Assembly: GCA_030765055.1 (NCBI GenBank)
Contig: CM060958.1
Location: 79,382,827-79,446,826 of the forward strand
Source: Mantis religiosa
Taxonomy: Eukaryota; Arthropoda; Insecta; Mantodea; Mantidae
Length of the DNA stretch: 64,000 bases
Direction: 5' to 3'
The notes below the pieces were generated by a model. The model had not been told where the DNA came from, did not search any database, and saw only the letters and a list, made by a program, of their open reading frames with translations. This document shows, piece after piece, positions 12,075 to 23,805 of this stretch. Within the stretch, counting starts at the first letter, position 1. Each line of letters starts with the position of its first letter. Made by a program: the position numbers and the translations under genes.

Positions 12075-12987
12075 CGAGGGCTGTTCAATAAAGAATGATC
12101 ACAACCTTTTTGACAACGTACCCTTACTCATCCTTATAATTTTGATGGCCCTTCTCAAAATAGTCTCCCGTGAATGCGATGCGCTCTTCCCAGCGTTTCT
12201 GCCAGTCTTCAAAGACATGCTGGAAACCATTTTTGAGAGATTCTTCAAAATCGCCTCTGCAGCCTTCACCATTGCTTCTGATGATGGATAATGCCTCCCA
12301 CGAAGGCGTTTCTTTAAGTTAAGGAATAGAAAAAGGTCACACGGGACTAAATCCGGACTATAGGGAGGGTAAGGGATGCACTTTACGTTGACTTTTGCAA
12401 TATATTCAGCAGCAAAATTGGCAATATACGGCCGCCCATTATCGTGGTGCAGCATCCAGTCTGCTTCCTGGAAATGTGGTCTTGTGCACCTGATATGGAC
12501 TTGCAATGTTTTCAGGGCATCCCTGTAGTATTGTATAGTTACTGATGTGTGTGCAGGTACAACATGCAGATAGACCATTCCATGAACATCAAATAATGAG
12601 ATGACCATGATTTTCCCAGCAGAAGCGACCACTTTTGCTTCTTTGGGGGTTGGTGATGAAGGAGATTTGCACACTAAGCTTTGCTGTTTGCTCTCAGGAT
12701 CAAAATCATGTAGCCAAGTTTCATCATAATTAATTACGTTTGAAAGAAACTCCGGATCTTCCTCTAACATCAACTTTAACTGCATGTTACCTCCATTGCA
12801 GCGGTAGGTGAACTGAACATGTCTGAACTTTCCTGGTTCTCACAGGCGGGAACCAGGAGTACCAACAATGAAATAACTACGAGGTGTTTCTTTTAAATTA
12901 AGCTAACAGAATATATTAAGAATTAATTTTAGTGCGAAAAATTATGACCGTAAAAAATTATGATCACTCTTTACTGAACAGCCTCTG
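12075..12987 (-). mobile_element. Mariner element M2, N-terminally deleted
   Basis: Terminal inverted repeats cgagggctgttcaataaaga (left) and its diverged complement (right) are flanked by TA at 12073-12074 and 12988-12989. This is the best-preserved member of the M1-M5 group. The only coding region is the catalytic half described separately. The region between the right terminus and the ORF start is only about 200 bp, too short for a helix-turn-helix domain. Confidence 0.93.
12099..12785 (-). CDS. Truncated mariner transposase, catalytic core only (228 aa)
   Basis: Open for 228 codons. Mariner transposases are usually about 345 residues and start with two helix-turn-helix motifs, which are absent here. 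The catalytic triad is visible: D21 in DETWLHDFD, D115 in HHDNGRPY and D150 in SPDLVPCD. There are 34 residues between the second and third Asp, the DD34D spacing of mariners. The last about 40 residues (KMVSSMSLKTG onwards) read in the wrong frame compared with M1, where the same DNA gives WDKCIAFRGDYFE, so a late frameshift is present. If expressed it would lack terminus binding. Whether it is expressed is unknown. Confidence 0.75.
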   Translation of the reverse strand: MQLKLMLEEDPEFLSNVINYDETWLHDFDPESKQQSLVCKSPSSPTPKEAKVVASAGKIMVISLFDVHGMVYLHVVPAHTSVTIQYYRDALKTLQVHIRCTRPHFQEADWMLHHDNGRPYIANFAAEYIAKVNVKCIPYPPYSPDLVPCDLFLFLNLKKRLRGRHYPSSEAMVKAAEAILKNLSKMVSSMSLKTGRNAGKSASHSRETILRRAIKIIRMSKGTLSKRL

Positions 12988-12989
12988 TA

Positions 12990-13490
12990 TTTTCTACTAC
13001 CATTTCTGTTTTTTGTAACCACCTGACATTAATATCCAATATTTTGTATTTGCATCCCGTAACTGCTGCCAAAATGTTTCCCATTTGCAAAAACTACCGT
13101 CTTCTTTTCTCTCACTTTCCACCCCTATCCATCTCTAACCAATTTATATTGTTGATAAAGTAGGACTATCACCTACCCTACTTAAGAGCACAGAAACATC
13201 CCGCCCAGGTATAAAACTTAATAAGAACTTTGAGTAGAGCATTAATAATATCCTGATGATAAAATAATTATTCAACGATTTAGAAACAATTTACAAATTG
13301 CACTAAATGAGCTGTAACATAAACTGGATAGATATTTTTAAACAAACGTAAGAATGAAATTTGCACTGAGACGAAAAACATAAAAAGAAGACGAAGGTGA
13401 AGATGTAATGGCACAAAGAAAGACTTACCATAGGATAAGTGCAATTAAAAGAGAAAAATTAAATAAAAGGTAATTAAATAAAATTATTAA
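12990..13490. other. Spacer, nothing recognised
   Basis: AT-rich sequence between M2 and the SINE-C dimer. No motif, SINE head or terminal repeat is seen. Confidence 0.4.
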
Positions 13491-13875
13491 TATTAATAAT
13501 GGAAACGTAGAGCCAGAGTGAAAAATTCAATGCCATAAGGCGGGATTTGAACCACGGATTTCTGGTTGCCCTCCAGCCGCTCTGCCATTCAGCTACTATG
13601 GCCAGCGTGCCGACATGCCTTTAAATTCTCCAACTGACTATTTTTCCGGCAAACCACTTAGGAGTTCTCATACACACATGAAACAACTACCTTAATGACG
13701 ACTTCCATCTGTAATTACTTTAAGGCCCGGGCTTTATAGTTAACCAGTATTAGGTCAGTTAATGGAAATTAATTGATCTTTCACACTGGCAGTGTGTAGG
13801 CTTAATTATGGAAACGTAGAGCCAGAGTGAAAAATCCAATGCCATAGCCGGGATTTGAACCACGTATTAATAATG
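13491..13875 (-). mobile_element. SINE-C copy 1, partial dimer with 11-bp TSD
   Basis: The 11-bp direct repeat tattaataatg at 13491-13501 and 13865-13875 flanks the insert. In element orientation the insert starts in the middle of a tRNA-like module (cgtggttcaaatcccgg), runs through the whole body, then a second full tRNA-like module, and stops after ggctctacgtttcca. The same 3' stop recurs in other SINE-C copies. Confidence 0.85.
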
Positions 13876-13908
13876 TTGGTAATATTGTGAAAGAAAGAGA
13901 ATCGTCTA

Positions 13909-13911
<3 letters not shown>

Positions 13912-13968
<57 letters not shown>
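13912..13968. repeat. (TG)n microsatellite
   Basis: An uninterrupted TG dinucleotide run at the 3' end of the neighbouring minus-strand SINE-D copy. Confidence 0.98.
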
Positions 13969-13971
<3 letters not shown>

Positions 13972-14185
13972 CATACGGCACCGGAGGCGGTGACACTGAT
14001 GATACATGAGATGAAGATGGAGCACCGGTGGAATGAGACGGCGGGGGAAACCGGAGGTCCCGGAGAAAACCCGTCCCAGCACCATGTTCTTCACCACAAA
14101 TCTCAATTTGCGGTCGCCTGGGATCGATCCTGGGCCGCCTTGGTGAGAGCCAAGCGGTCTAACCACTGAGCCACGGCGCGGCCAC
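13969..14185 (-). mobile_element. SINE-D copy 1 (tRNA-derived)
   Basis: The reverse complement begins with a clear tRNA-like head: gccgtggctcagtggttaga (A-box region), then ggatcgatcccaggcg (B-box). The body contains ccggtttcccccgccgtctc and ends tgccgtatgtatacacac. The flanks share tctaaca on both sides (cgtctaaca before the TG run, ccatctaaca after the head), a possible short duplication. Confidence 0.85.
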
Positions 14186-14239
14186 CATCTAACAGGTACA
14201 TCAAAATTGAGGTTTTTGATATTGATGCGAACCCATTAT

Positions 14240-14703
14240 TTACGATAGCGCGGCACGGAGCGATAAGGGACAGATAGTGCCGGGTGGAGATAAACAGGTT
14301 GGCTAAGCAGATAAACATAGTGCGGAGATAAAAGGCATGCCAAAACATATAAGGTTAGTTAAAAAGGAAAATTATAGTGACATCTAGATTGTCTTACAGA
14401 ACATTCGATTTCTTGTTTGTTACGGAATATTCCAGAAATTTCTAGTTATATGAGTCGTGGTATATATAAGGAAGCCGTGGCTCGCCAAGGAGTAGTAGTA
14501 AACAGAGTCATAAACAGAGACGGAACGAGTGTTGTAATTGAAACTAGTGTGTTTGGAAAGTGAGCTCTTTGTTTGGTCATCGACCTTGGTAGATTGTATG
14601 TGACGTAATTCTGTTACGTAAGGATTCAATAGAGTGTATTTCTACAGAAATAAAGAACTTTTGAATTTCTGCAATTGGTTCTACGAACCCACAAAGTCAC
14701 AAT
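14240..14703 (+). mobile_element. LTR-like repeat L1 (possible solo LTR)
   Basis: The segment is homologous to 46383-46787. Shared blocks are gataagggacagata, gcggagataaaaggc, tgtatgtgacgtaattc, gtgtatttctac and gaaataaagaac. The order upstream element, TATA box (14460-14469), polyadenylation-like aataaa, then a terminus ending in caca is what a retrotransposon LTR would show. No internal pol region or primer-binding site is attached, so a solo LTR is the likely form. The left boundary and target duplication are not resolved. Confidence 0.5.
14425..14442 (+). promoter_or_regulatory. Heat-shock-element-like array upstream of a TATA box
   Basis: The 18 bases gaatattccagaaatttc contain four contiguous alternating units GAA, TTC, GAA, TTC with 2-base spacers, the known HSF binding pattern. 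A TATA-like tatatataag follows 17 bases downstream. It lies inside the LTR-like repeat. Function is inferred. Confidence 0.55.
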
Positions 14704-14983
14704 ATCCAATAACATTCATTAAGAAATGTGGTTGTATGCGAAGAATTAGGAAGACAGTAATAAAATACTCTCTTAATAAAACCTAAATTAGAATTATGTT
14801 TTATATACGAATGAGGAAAGAAATACTCAAACAAAACTTTGAACAAAATTCAAAAAATATAAAATAAATAAATTGTGGAAGATAAATATCATAAAGGTCT
14901 ATACCCACTTTTAGACTTGGAGGAGAAAAAATAAATGAATGAAAATTAAAATAAATATATTGTACTTCTTATGTAAATAAAGG
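14704..14983. other. AT-rich spacer, nothing recognised
   Basis: No coding or repeat signal is visible. Confidence 0.4.
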
Positions 14984-15170
14984 TCACGCCATGGCTGAGT
15001 GGTTAGACCGCTTGGCTATCATCAAGGCGGCCCGGTTTCGATACCAGGCGACAGCAAATTGAGATTTGTGGTTGACAACAAAGCGCTGGGGCGTTTTTTT
15101 TTTCAGGATCTCCGGTTTCTCCCATAATTTATTTTCCCCAGTGCTCCATCTTGACCGCCCTGGAGGACAT
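14984..15170 (+). mobile_element. SINE-D copy 2
   Basis: Starts with gccatggctgagtggttaga and the head continues ccgcttggct and ggtttcgataccaggcgac, then caaattgagatttgtggt and tccggtttctccc. It ends near ccccagtgctccatcttga. It keeps a recognisable A-box and a mutated B-box. Confidence 0.8.
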
Positions 15171-15234
15171 ACTAAGAAAGCTCCAGGCTACGGAGATATC
15201 ACACATAAAAACAGAGCACCAACCCATACGTCCT

Positions 15235-15785
15235 GCGCCGTGGCGTAGCGGGCTAAAGCAGCATGCCTTGGTCCCTGGCCACGTAAAGCGGCCCGGGTCC
15301 GATCCCACCCATGTGGTGGGGATTTTAGGTCCCGGGTATAGGACCGGTGCCCACTCAGCATCGTGAGGAAAGTGAGGACCTTACGCTAGGTAAGCGGCCC
15401 TGGTCACGGAAACCAACAATTCCGGCTGGGGGATGCCGAGATGCTGACCACATCTCCTCCCCTTATAGGTTGGATGATCGTCCACCTCTGCCGTGCGTAA
15501 GTGGGCGTGAGGGCGGCATTCGGGTTGGGTTGGTAGGCCTTGACCCTCTAAGGGCTGTCGCGCCAGTGGTTAACTTAAATAACCAATCCATACACCGGAA
15601 GCTGGACGAGCTCACTACGAGCGTCAGGGGTCTCCTTAGTAACTCTGTAAGCTCAACATTCCTTCCGCGTGCACCACAGGCAGAGGACCAGCACAAGAAC
15701 ATCACAGAACAACAGCGCAAGACCGGCAGCCAGTTGTACGTGGAGGACATCAAGTCTCGCCACGTACGGTGGAATCCAAGATACC
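15235..15785 (+). mobile_element. SINE-E copy 1 (tRNA-like head)
   Basis: Begins gcgccgtggcgtagcgggct, an A-box-like start, with the B-box-like cgggtccgatcccacc. The body contains gccgagatgctgaccacatc and gttggatgatcgtccacctc. The part tgcgtaagtgggcgtg to gtggttaac is repeated at 60680-60785. The end is approximate. Confidence 0.6.
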
Positions 15786-17390
15786 AATAATCCGGTACCT
15801 GTTCTTACTTACTGCCACCTTTTAATCCCTAGGCTGCAGTCAGGATCCATATCTGCAGCCCACGTGCTCGCACCCATTGGGTGCCAGCATCCAATCTTTC
15901 ACTATCCTTCCATTATCCGGTGGAGGATTTTTTAGTGGGTATTGCCAAGGACAGGCGAGCCCGGAGTCCCCATTGTGCCCTCCAACACAGTGGGGCTCCG
16001 TAAATGGACTTTTCCTCCACTCGAAAAAAAATAATGTCACCGTCTGCGGTGCCGCATGTAGTAATAGCGGGCTTTCAACACTACACATTTCATTTTCATT
16101 GTTATATAAACACGCTTATTATTCAGCTAAGATAAGTGTTGGCGGACTGTTTTAGGATACAAAAGTTACCATATAGGTATATAAGAGCCTTGAACATTTT
16201 ATAAACTAGGAAATGTTAAAGCAAGTTCTAGAACAAAGCATTCTTAATGTACAGAATATCTGAAAGTTTCCAATTTTAAGGAGATACCTGTACAAAACAG
16301 CGTGAAAGACGGATTTCAGAGCGCCAATGACATGTGTTCATCTCCAGAAGATCCGTACTGCAGTACAAGCGAGGGAATTAGCACGGGCTGCTATGTCCTA
16401 AATCTGATGAAACTACAGTGAGGGTGTCAAAGGACTGGTTGATGCGACGTTAAACCTACACAAAGTGCCATACAGCAACTCACAAATTAAAGTATAATCC
16501 TACAACTGCTGCTGTATCCAACACGTTGCACAACAAAACACAGAGTTTGTCCTGTCAATATAATCTCCCATTTTATAATCAGCAAGATACATTCGATAAA
16601 CGGTTAATGCAACGCACTTCCAATTTATTTTGTGTAAGCCTTACCGTAATGGGCCCCCAACCATTTCATTAAGAGCTTTGTCCTTGATGTGACTATTGTG
16701 TCTAACAAACTTCATAACTTCTTTTAAAATTCATTCGAAACACCAAATGCAAAAGGACTTAGAACCAAAAGGAGATGAAGAATCTTGTAAGTACCTAAAT
16801 TATAAATATAATCATATATTTAAAAGAAACTCGTTATGTCGGAGGCTAAATGAATGAAATGACGCTCAATTGTCTCTGGACTCCAGAGATATTATAGTTA
16901 AATGACATTTATCTATTAGAGATAATGGAAAAAAACTTTATCACATGACCGAAAGTCAAACTGACGACCTCCTAAATATGCAGGAAACAGTATACCCCTA
17001 ACCTACGGACGTGGTCTAGGTCCAAAATGTATTGAATATCTTCTTAATTTCCCCGAAATTCCATGTTTCTACACTTCAAACATATTTAAATGAGAATGAC
17101 ATCCATGCACTTTCAAAAACATAAAGTATTGTTACAGAAAGTTACGGTTTCCATCTTGAACGAATGCGGTAGATGACAATTTTAAGCCATACAATTGTAA
17201 TGGTAGAAGAGCAGTCGTTGCCAGAACGTTTAGCGGGAACCTGAAACATACTATTTTGATTTTCAGTATTAGTGGACCATAAAATTATGTGTCTTACCTA
17301 TATCTTGGTAGTGAGATTCTCCTTCACAATCAGATTACCTCAGTGTGGAAGACTAGAGCCCAAAATGATCAAATTTTGCTGCTAAAATTT
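15786..17390. other. Unassigned stretch
   Basis: 15840-16090 is GC-richer than the rest and may be another repeat, but no second copy was found. From 16090 to 17390 nothing recognisable is seen. Confidence 0.35.
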
Positions 17391-18149
17391 GAATGATCAC
17401 AACTTTTTTGACAACGTACCTGTACTGATCCTCATAATTTTGATGTTCCTTCTCAAAATAGTCTTCTCTAAATGCGATGCATTTGTCCCAGCGTTGCCAG
17501 TCTCCAAAGACATGCTGGAAACCATTTTTGAGAGATCCTTCAAAATCGCCTCCGTAGCCTTCACCACTGCTTCTGATGATGGATAATGCCTCCCACGAAG
17601 GCCTTTCTTCAAGTTAGGGAATAGAAAAGAGTCACATGAAGATACATCCGGACTATAGGGAGGGTGAGTGATGCCCTTTACGTTGATTTTCGCAAGATAT
17701 TCAGCAACAACATTGGCAATAGTCTGCTTCACAGAAATGTGGTCATTTGCGCCTGATATGGACTTGCAATGTTTTCAGTACATCCCTGTAGTACTTTCCA
17801 GTTACACTTTTGGTTTTTAGGGGTTGGTGATGAAGGAGATTTCCACAGTGAGCTTTGCTGTTTGCTCTCAGGATCAAAATGATGTAGCCAAGTTTCATCA
17901 GAAAGAAACTGTGGATCTTCCTCTAACATCAACTTTAATTACATGTTACATCCATTGCAGCAGTAGGCGATACTGAACATGTCTGAACTTGCCTAGTTCT
18001 CAACGGCGGAAAACCAGGAGTACCAACAGTGAAACTACTACGGCGTGTTTGTTTCACATTATGTTGACAGAATGTAATAAGTTTGAATTTTAGTGCGAAA
18101 AATTATGACCGTAAAGAAATTATGATCATTCTTTATTTAACAACCCTCG
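17391..18149 (-). mobile_element. Mariner element M3, N-terminally deleted and further eroded
   Basis: The left end keeps only the inner part of the terminal repeat (gaatgatcacaactttttt); the right end reads ctttatttaacaaccctcg. Frames at 17397-17732 and 17729-17932 give HPPYSPDVSSCDSFLFPNLK and DETWLHHFDPESKQQSSLWK. An internal deletion removed the segment around the second catalytic Asp (no HHDNA motif). No flanking TA pair is left. Confidence 0.9.
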
Positions 18150-18948
18150 TCGATAAGCAATCAAGTCCACATAATCTCACTCTGCAATAGGCTGCCGCTG
18201 ATTGGCGGAAAGATGTGTGACTATGATGTTGCAGCTTTTGCTCTTGCAAAGATATCAAAGAGTGAACAGCTGGTCCTTCTCTTGTCAACCTGGAGCATTG
18301 TGTCAGTTGGCGCAGGACCGTCTAAGTATAAACCTAGAAGACCAGCTGTTCTGGCGACTCTACTCTTGACATTAGTATTGAAATACCACATCAACACACA
18401 AACAGGTAATTCCTCGGCAATGTCTTCCGTTCTAATAAAGTGAACGCTATGTTCGTAATTCGTATTCCATTCTGAAAATTCCCCGTGATGCACCTGATGG
18501 TGAAACATGGATTGTAATGTAACTTAACAAATAAAAACAACCAAACAGAGAAACTAAAAGGTAGCCAACAATATGACAGATCGGATTTATACAGAATCCA
18601 GGCTTCTGTCCCGTTTTATTTGTAAAGATGTGTTTCTTAAATGTTTGGTTATAAGCTATGCCATAATAAAATTTAGAAAAATGGAGTTACCTACTCAAGG
18701 AAAATTCAGAGTTAAAGTAATTATGTTTCCTTTTAAATATGAAACGTTACCCACAATTAGGAATGATATCATGATCTAAACATCAGATTATTTCTATATG
18801 ACAAAAGTTCATAATGTAAGAGCACTTACGTTTTGATAAAATTTGATAAAAGTACCTTGTTTGTGAATTACAAAAATTAATAAATTTTGAATTATGAAGG
18901 GTAGCATTTAAGTCTAAATTTATTAGCTTTAAGAAAAAAGAAAACAAT
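18150..18948. other. Unassigned stretch
   Basis: A 95-codon minus-strand frame (18221-18508) has no motif I know. It could be chance or an exon fragment. Nothing else is recognised. Confidence 0.3.
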
Positions 18949-19441
18949 TGTATACTTAAAGGAAATTAATTGTTCTTTCACACTAGCCATGTGTAGGACG
19001 CACTATGAAAGAATAGAGCCAGACAGAAAAATTAAATGCCATAGCCGGGATTTGAACCACGGATCTTCTGGTCTACGTCCAGCCGCTCTAACCATTGAGC
19101 TACTATGGCCAACGTGCCGATATGACATTAAATTCTTCAACTGACTCGTGTTTTTCCCGGTAAACCACTAGGAGTTCTCATAAACACATGAGACAACTAC
19201 CTTAATGGCGACTTACTATGCTCTAAGTACTTTAAGTACTTTAAGGGCCATGTCAGTGTGGCTCTATCTTTTCATAGTGCGTCCTACACACGGCTAGTGT
19301 GAAAGAACAATTAATTTTCATTAATTGTACCTAATAGTGGTCCGAACTATAAAGCCCGGGCATTAAAGTACTTACAGGTTCAAATCCCGGCTAGGCACTG
19401 AATTTTTCAGTGTGGCTCAATGCTTTCATGTATACTTAAAG
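18949..19441. mobile_element. SINE-C copy 2, inverted composite with 13-bp TSD
   Basis: The direct repeat tgtatacttaaag at 18949-18961 and 19429-19441 bounds a 467-bp insert. The left part (to about 19245) is SINE-C in minus orientation with a complete tRNA-like module. From about 19246 the body runs in plus orientation and ends with a partial tRNA-like B-box (aggttcaaatcccggct) and ggctcaatgctttca. The two outer arms, about 65 bp, are inverted repeats of each other. Confidence 0.85.
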
Positions 19442-19544
19442 TCTCTTATTATTCATTCGCCTTTAAAGATTCCATTCCATTTCTATCTGATCACTAGTAT
19501 TTATAAAATAAGACCTGAAGCTTTCCTGGCGACGAATACGATCA

Positions 19545-20015
19545 CTTTTTTTCTCCGGCAGCCAGCCAGGTGAAAAGATGATTAGATATCAACGTTTCGG
19601 GAGTGTGCATCTCTCCCATCATCAGGATATTTATAAAATGTTATAACCACAAATGAAACACTGGATATAACACAACTATAAACAAAGACAAAACACTATC
19701 AAAATTCGCATTACTGAACAAAAAACTGTTTTCAGTAAATTAAATGCCAGGTCAGGAGATGGAGTGTGTATAGAAAATTGTGTCAAAGAAACGTAACTAC
19801 TTAACTTGATTATCAAGCTGTATTGATCTCTGTTTCTTAATTCGACGGATTTCCATTTTAAGGCCGGTTTCCAAGAGGAGCTGAACTGAAATCCAGCATC
19901 ACGATTAAGCGTGCTCCTTTCAGAGGAAATCCGCAAAGCCTCGTTAATTCTCCGCTCCCAGTAACTGTTGCATTTTGCCAAGACGGTTTGATCCTAAGAA
20001 TTGACTCTATGGTCG
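19545..20015 (-). pseudogene. Penelope-like element 3' fragment P2
   Basis: A minus frame (19676-19981) encodes ERSTLNRDAGFQFSSSWKPA, the C-terminal tail after a Penelope GIY-YIG domain. It is closely similar to the fragment at 58515-59465. The 3' untranslated part carries a hammerhead-like motif and ends near ggctggctgccggag. Nothing of the reverse transcriptase is left. Confidence 0.8.
19585..19630 (-). ncRNA. Hammerhead-ribozyme-like motif in a Penelope 3' region
   Basis: Reading the minus strand: a stem I half (atatc), the core CTGATGA, an extra T, stem II GGGAG/CTCCC around a 9-base loop, the core GAA, a self-complementary ACGT, T, and the other stem I half (gatat). This matches the hammerhead order with a very short stem III, as described for Penelope-like elements. 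The extra base before stem II is a deviation. Cleavage activity is not shown. Confidence 0.55.
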
Positions 20016-20483
20016 TTGTCACTAATATTTATATCTCTTAAAGCCAGTTTAGCTGTTCTTGTCTCTTACTTTGTCTTAACTATTTCAGACATTAACGTTA
20101 GATATGATTACATCTCATTTGCCTATCAACTCATCCACCCACTCACTTAGTCTCCTGGCTACCTGTCTACTTATCTGAGCTCACAGTTGAGGATATTGAG
20201 GATTTTAATTGAAGACTATATATGTGTTTATATAGAATTTATAAAAAATGTAACAAAGCCTGGTAATAAGATATTTGAAGCGAGCTGCCGACTGTCGAAG
20301 AATTAAAGTATTTCTGAGTCTTATCACTAAATTATACCGACGTCTGATGTACCCAGATTTTGAAGTTTAAATAAACTGGTTCTCTGTGAATACCTGCAGG
20401 AATGTAGAAGTAACTGCTAATGAGTTTTGCAATTATAAACCACCATAGTACTTAGGTGTTTCTACACAGGCATAAGAGAAATT
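20016..20483. other. Spacer, nothing recognised
   Basis: No coding or repeat homology is visible. Confidence 0.35.
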
Positions 20484-20714
20484 GCCCACCTCGGTAGCGT
20501 AGATGGTAGCATGTCTGCCTCACGTTCAAGAGGTCCCGAGTTCGAATCTCGGTCAGGGTGAGTTAAATGGATAAGGTTTTTCCGAGGTTTTCCCCTATCC
20601 TTCAAGATGAATGTCGGGTAACTCTAAGCTCCTTGGACTCTGGACTCATTTGAGCGTCATTTCACCCAATTTATTCACCGTCCGATATGACTTAACGTTG
20701 GAGGACGTAAATTA
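20484..20714 (+). mobile_element. SINE-A copy 3, full length
   Basis: Starts gcccacctcggtagcgtaga, B-box gagttcgaatctcgg, ends gttggaggacgtaaatta. The A- and B-boxes are intact. The 3' end runs straight into a TA stretch and a long GA microsatellite. Confidence 0.92.
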
Positions 20715-20720
20715 TATATA

Positions 20721-22504
<1,784 letters not shown>

Positions 22505-22612
22505 ATGCCATAGCCGGGATTTGAACCACGGATCTCCCGGTTTTTGTCCGGTTGCTCTGAACTATTAGCTAACATGGCCAACATGGCAGCATGAAATTAA
22601 ATTCTCAAGTTT
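22505..22612 (-). mobile_element. SINE-C fragment (tRNA-like module)
   Basis: Contains atgccatagccgggatttga and the rest of the tRNA-like module on the minus strand up to a decayed gctaacatggccaacatgg, then a short piece of body. Confidence 0.8.
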
Positions 22613-22969
22613 TAAGATAGATAGAGGTACTTATTAGTTGATTGGAATAAGCTGATGCACCATCGTAAAAACCAAATTTGTTGGATGACGCCCAGAGGTG
22701 AATCAATTAAATGATGCAACTGATTTCAGTGAAATTGTAGATACATCTCTAGCTGCGGGCTTGAAGGAACAAGCAGGGATCAATAAGGTTATCATGCATT
22801 ATTTAACCCTAACTGTTAAGACAGAATCTCTCTTGAAATCTGTCCTGTCGTACTTTATGAGAGTCTTCATTGGCTCAGTATTATGAAACTTGAAGATATC
22901 GTCGGATGTAAACCCAGCCACACCAGTAAACAAGGTTATGCCAGATATTTATGAACAAAGCATAATTCT

Positions 22970-23744
22970 GTATGGACGATATTCTAAATGAATGGAAGAT
23001 TTTAGTAGACCCAGGAATCAAAATAAAAGGAAATATTTATATTAATACCCTGCTGTTTGCGGATGACCAAATATTGATTTATCGGAATAAAAATCAATTG
23101 CAAAAATCAATGCATATTCTAAATAATATAGTATAAAGGTATAGTTTTAAAATATCAGAAGAAGAAAAAATTTTTGCTTTTAAAGGAGGTTATAATGTAA
23201 CATAAAAATTGTTTTCGGAAATAGGATTTTAGAACAAATATCCAGTATTAAATATTTAGGATGTAACGCAAGTTTTAGAAAAAATGCTGATATAGAAGGA
23301 AAACCAAACAAATTCCGAGCAATATGTGGCACAATCCAAAGAACTTTTACAACCAGAGTGAGAAAGGATACAAAAATGAAAATATATAAGGTAATGATTA
23401 TTCCAACTTTACTATATGGAAGTGAAACCTGGGTGCCAACACAAAAGGATTTAAATAAAATACAGACTGCAGAAATGAAATTTTCAGAAGTGTTAAAGGT
23501 TGTAAAATATTGGACAAAATAAGAAATAAGGATATTAGAAAGGAGATAGAAATCGAACCAATCCAGGATAAAATATCAGAACGAAGGCAACAATGGCATG
23601 AACATATATTAAGAATGGAGGATGGAATATATCCAAATGCAGTATTAAACTATAATCCAAAAGGAAGAAGAGACAGAGGACGACCCAGGAAACGCTGAAG
23701 AGATCTATGAAGCCGGAACGGGCGATATGCCCAAACCATGGAGT
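22970..23744 (+). pseudogene. Non-LTR retrotransposon 3' end (reverse transcriptase C-terminal part), copy 1
   Basis: Pieces of one protein appear in successive frames. INTLLFADDQILIYRN holds the FADD active-site box near 23050. Then come ISSIKYLGC, TLLYGSETWVPTQKDLNKIQ and QQWHEHILRMEDG with NYNPKGRRDRGRPRK. Stops and frameshifts interrupt it. The family normally carries these blocks at the end of the pol ORF. The 3' untranslated part is very short (about 45 bp) and ends in a GAA repeat. The same end occurs at 55140-55600. It is 5'-truncated. Confidence 0.85.
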
Positions 23745-23805
23745 GAAGAAGAAGAAGAAGAAGAAGAAGAAGAAGAAGAAGAAGAAGAAGAAGAAGAAGA
23801 AGAAG
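23745..23805. repeat. (GAA)n microsatellite at a non-LTR element 3' end
   Basis: About 20 GAA units following ccatggagt, the same junction seen at the second copy of this element (55577 onwards, with only a few units). Confidence 0.95.

Noticed and set aside
13802..14169. Frames with long Thr-His or Cys-Val repeats
   Set aside because: They are translations of the TG/AC microsatellite and the adjoining SINE. The same holds for frames at 20611, 23707, 44506, 45643, 46134 and 54696.
18221..18508. 95-codon minus-strand frame as a possible host exon
   Set aside because: No recognisable domain, splice context or codon signal that I can judge by eye; such lengths occur by chance.
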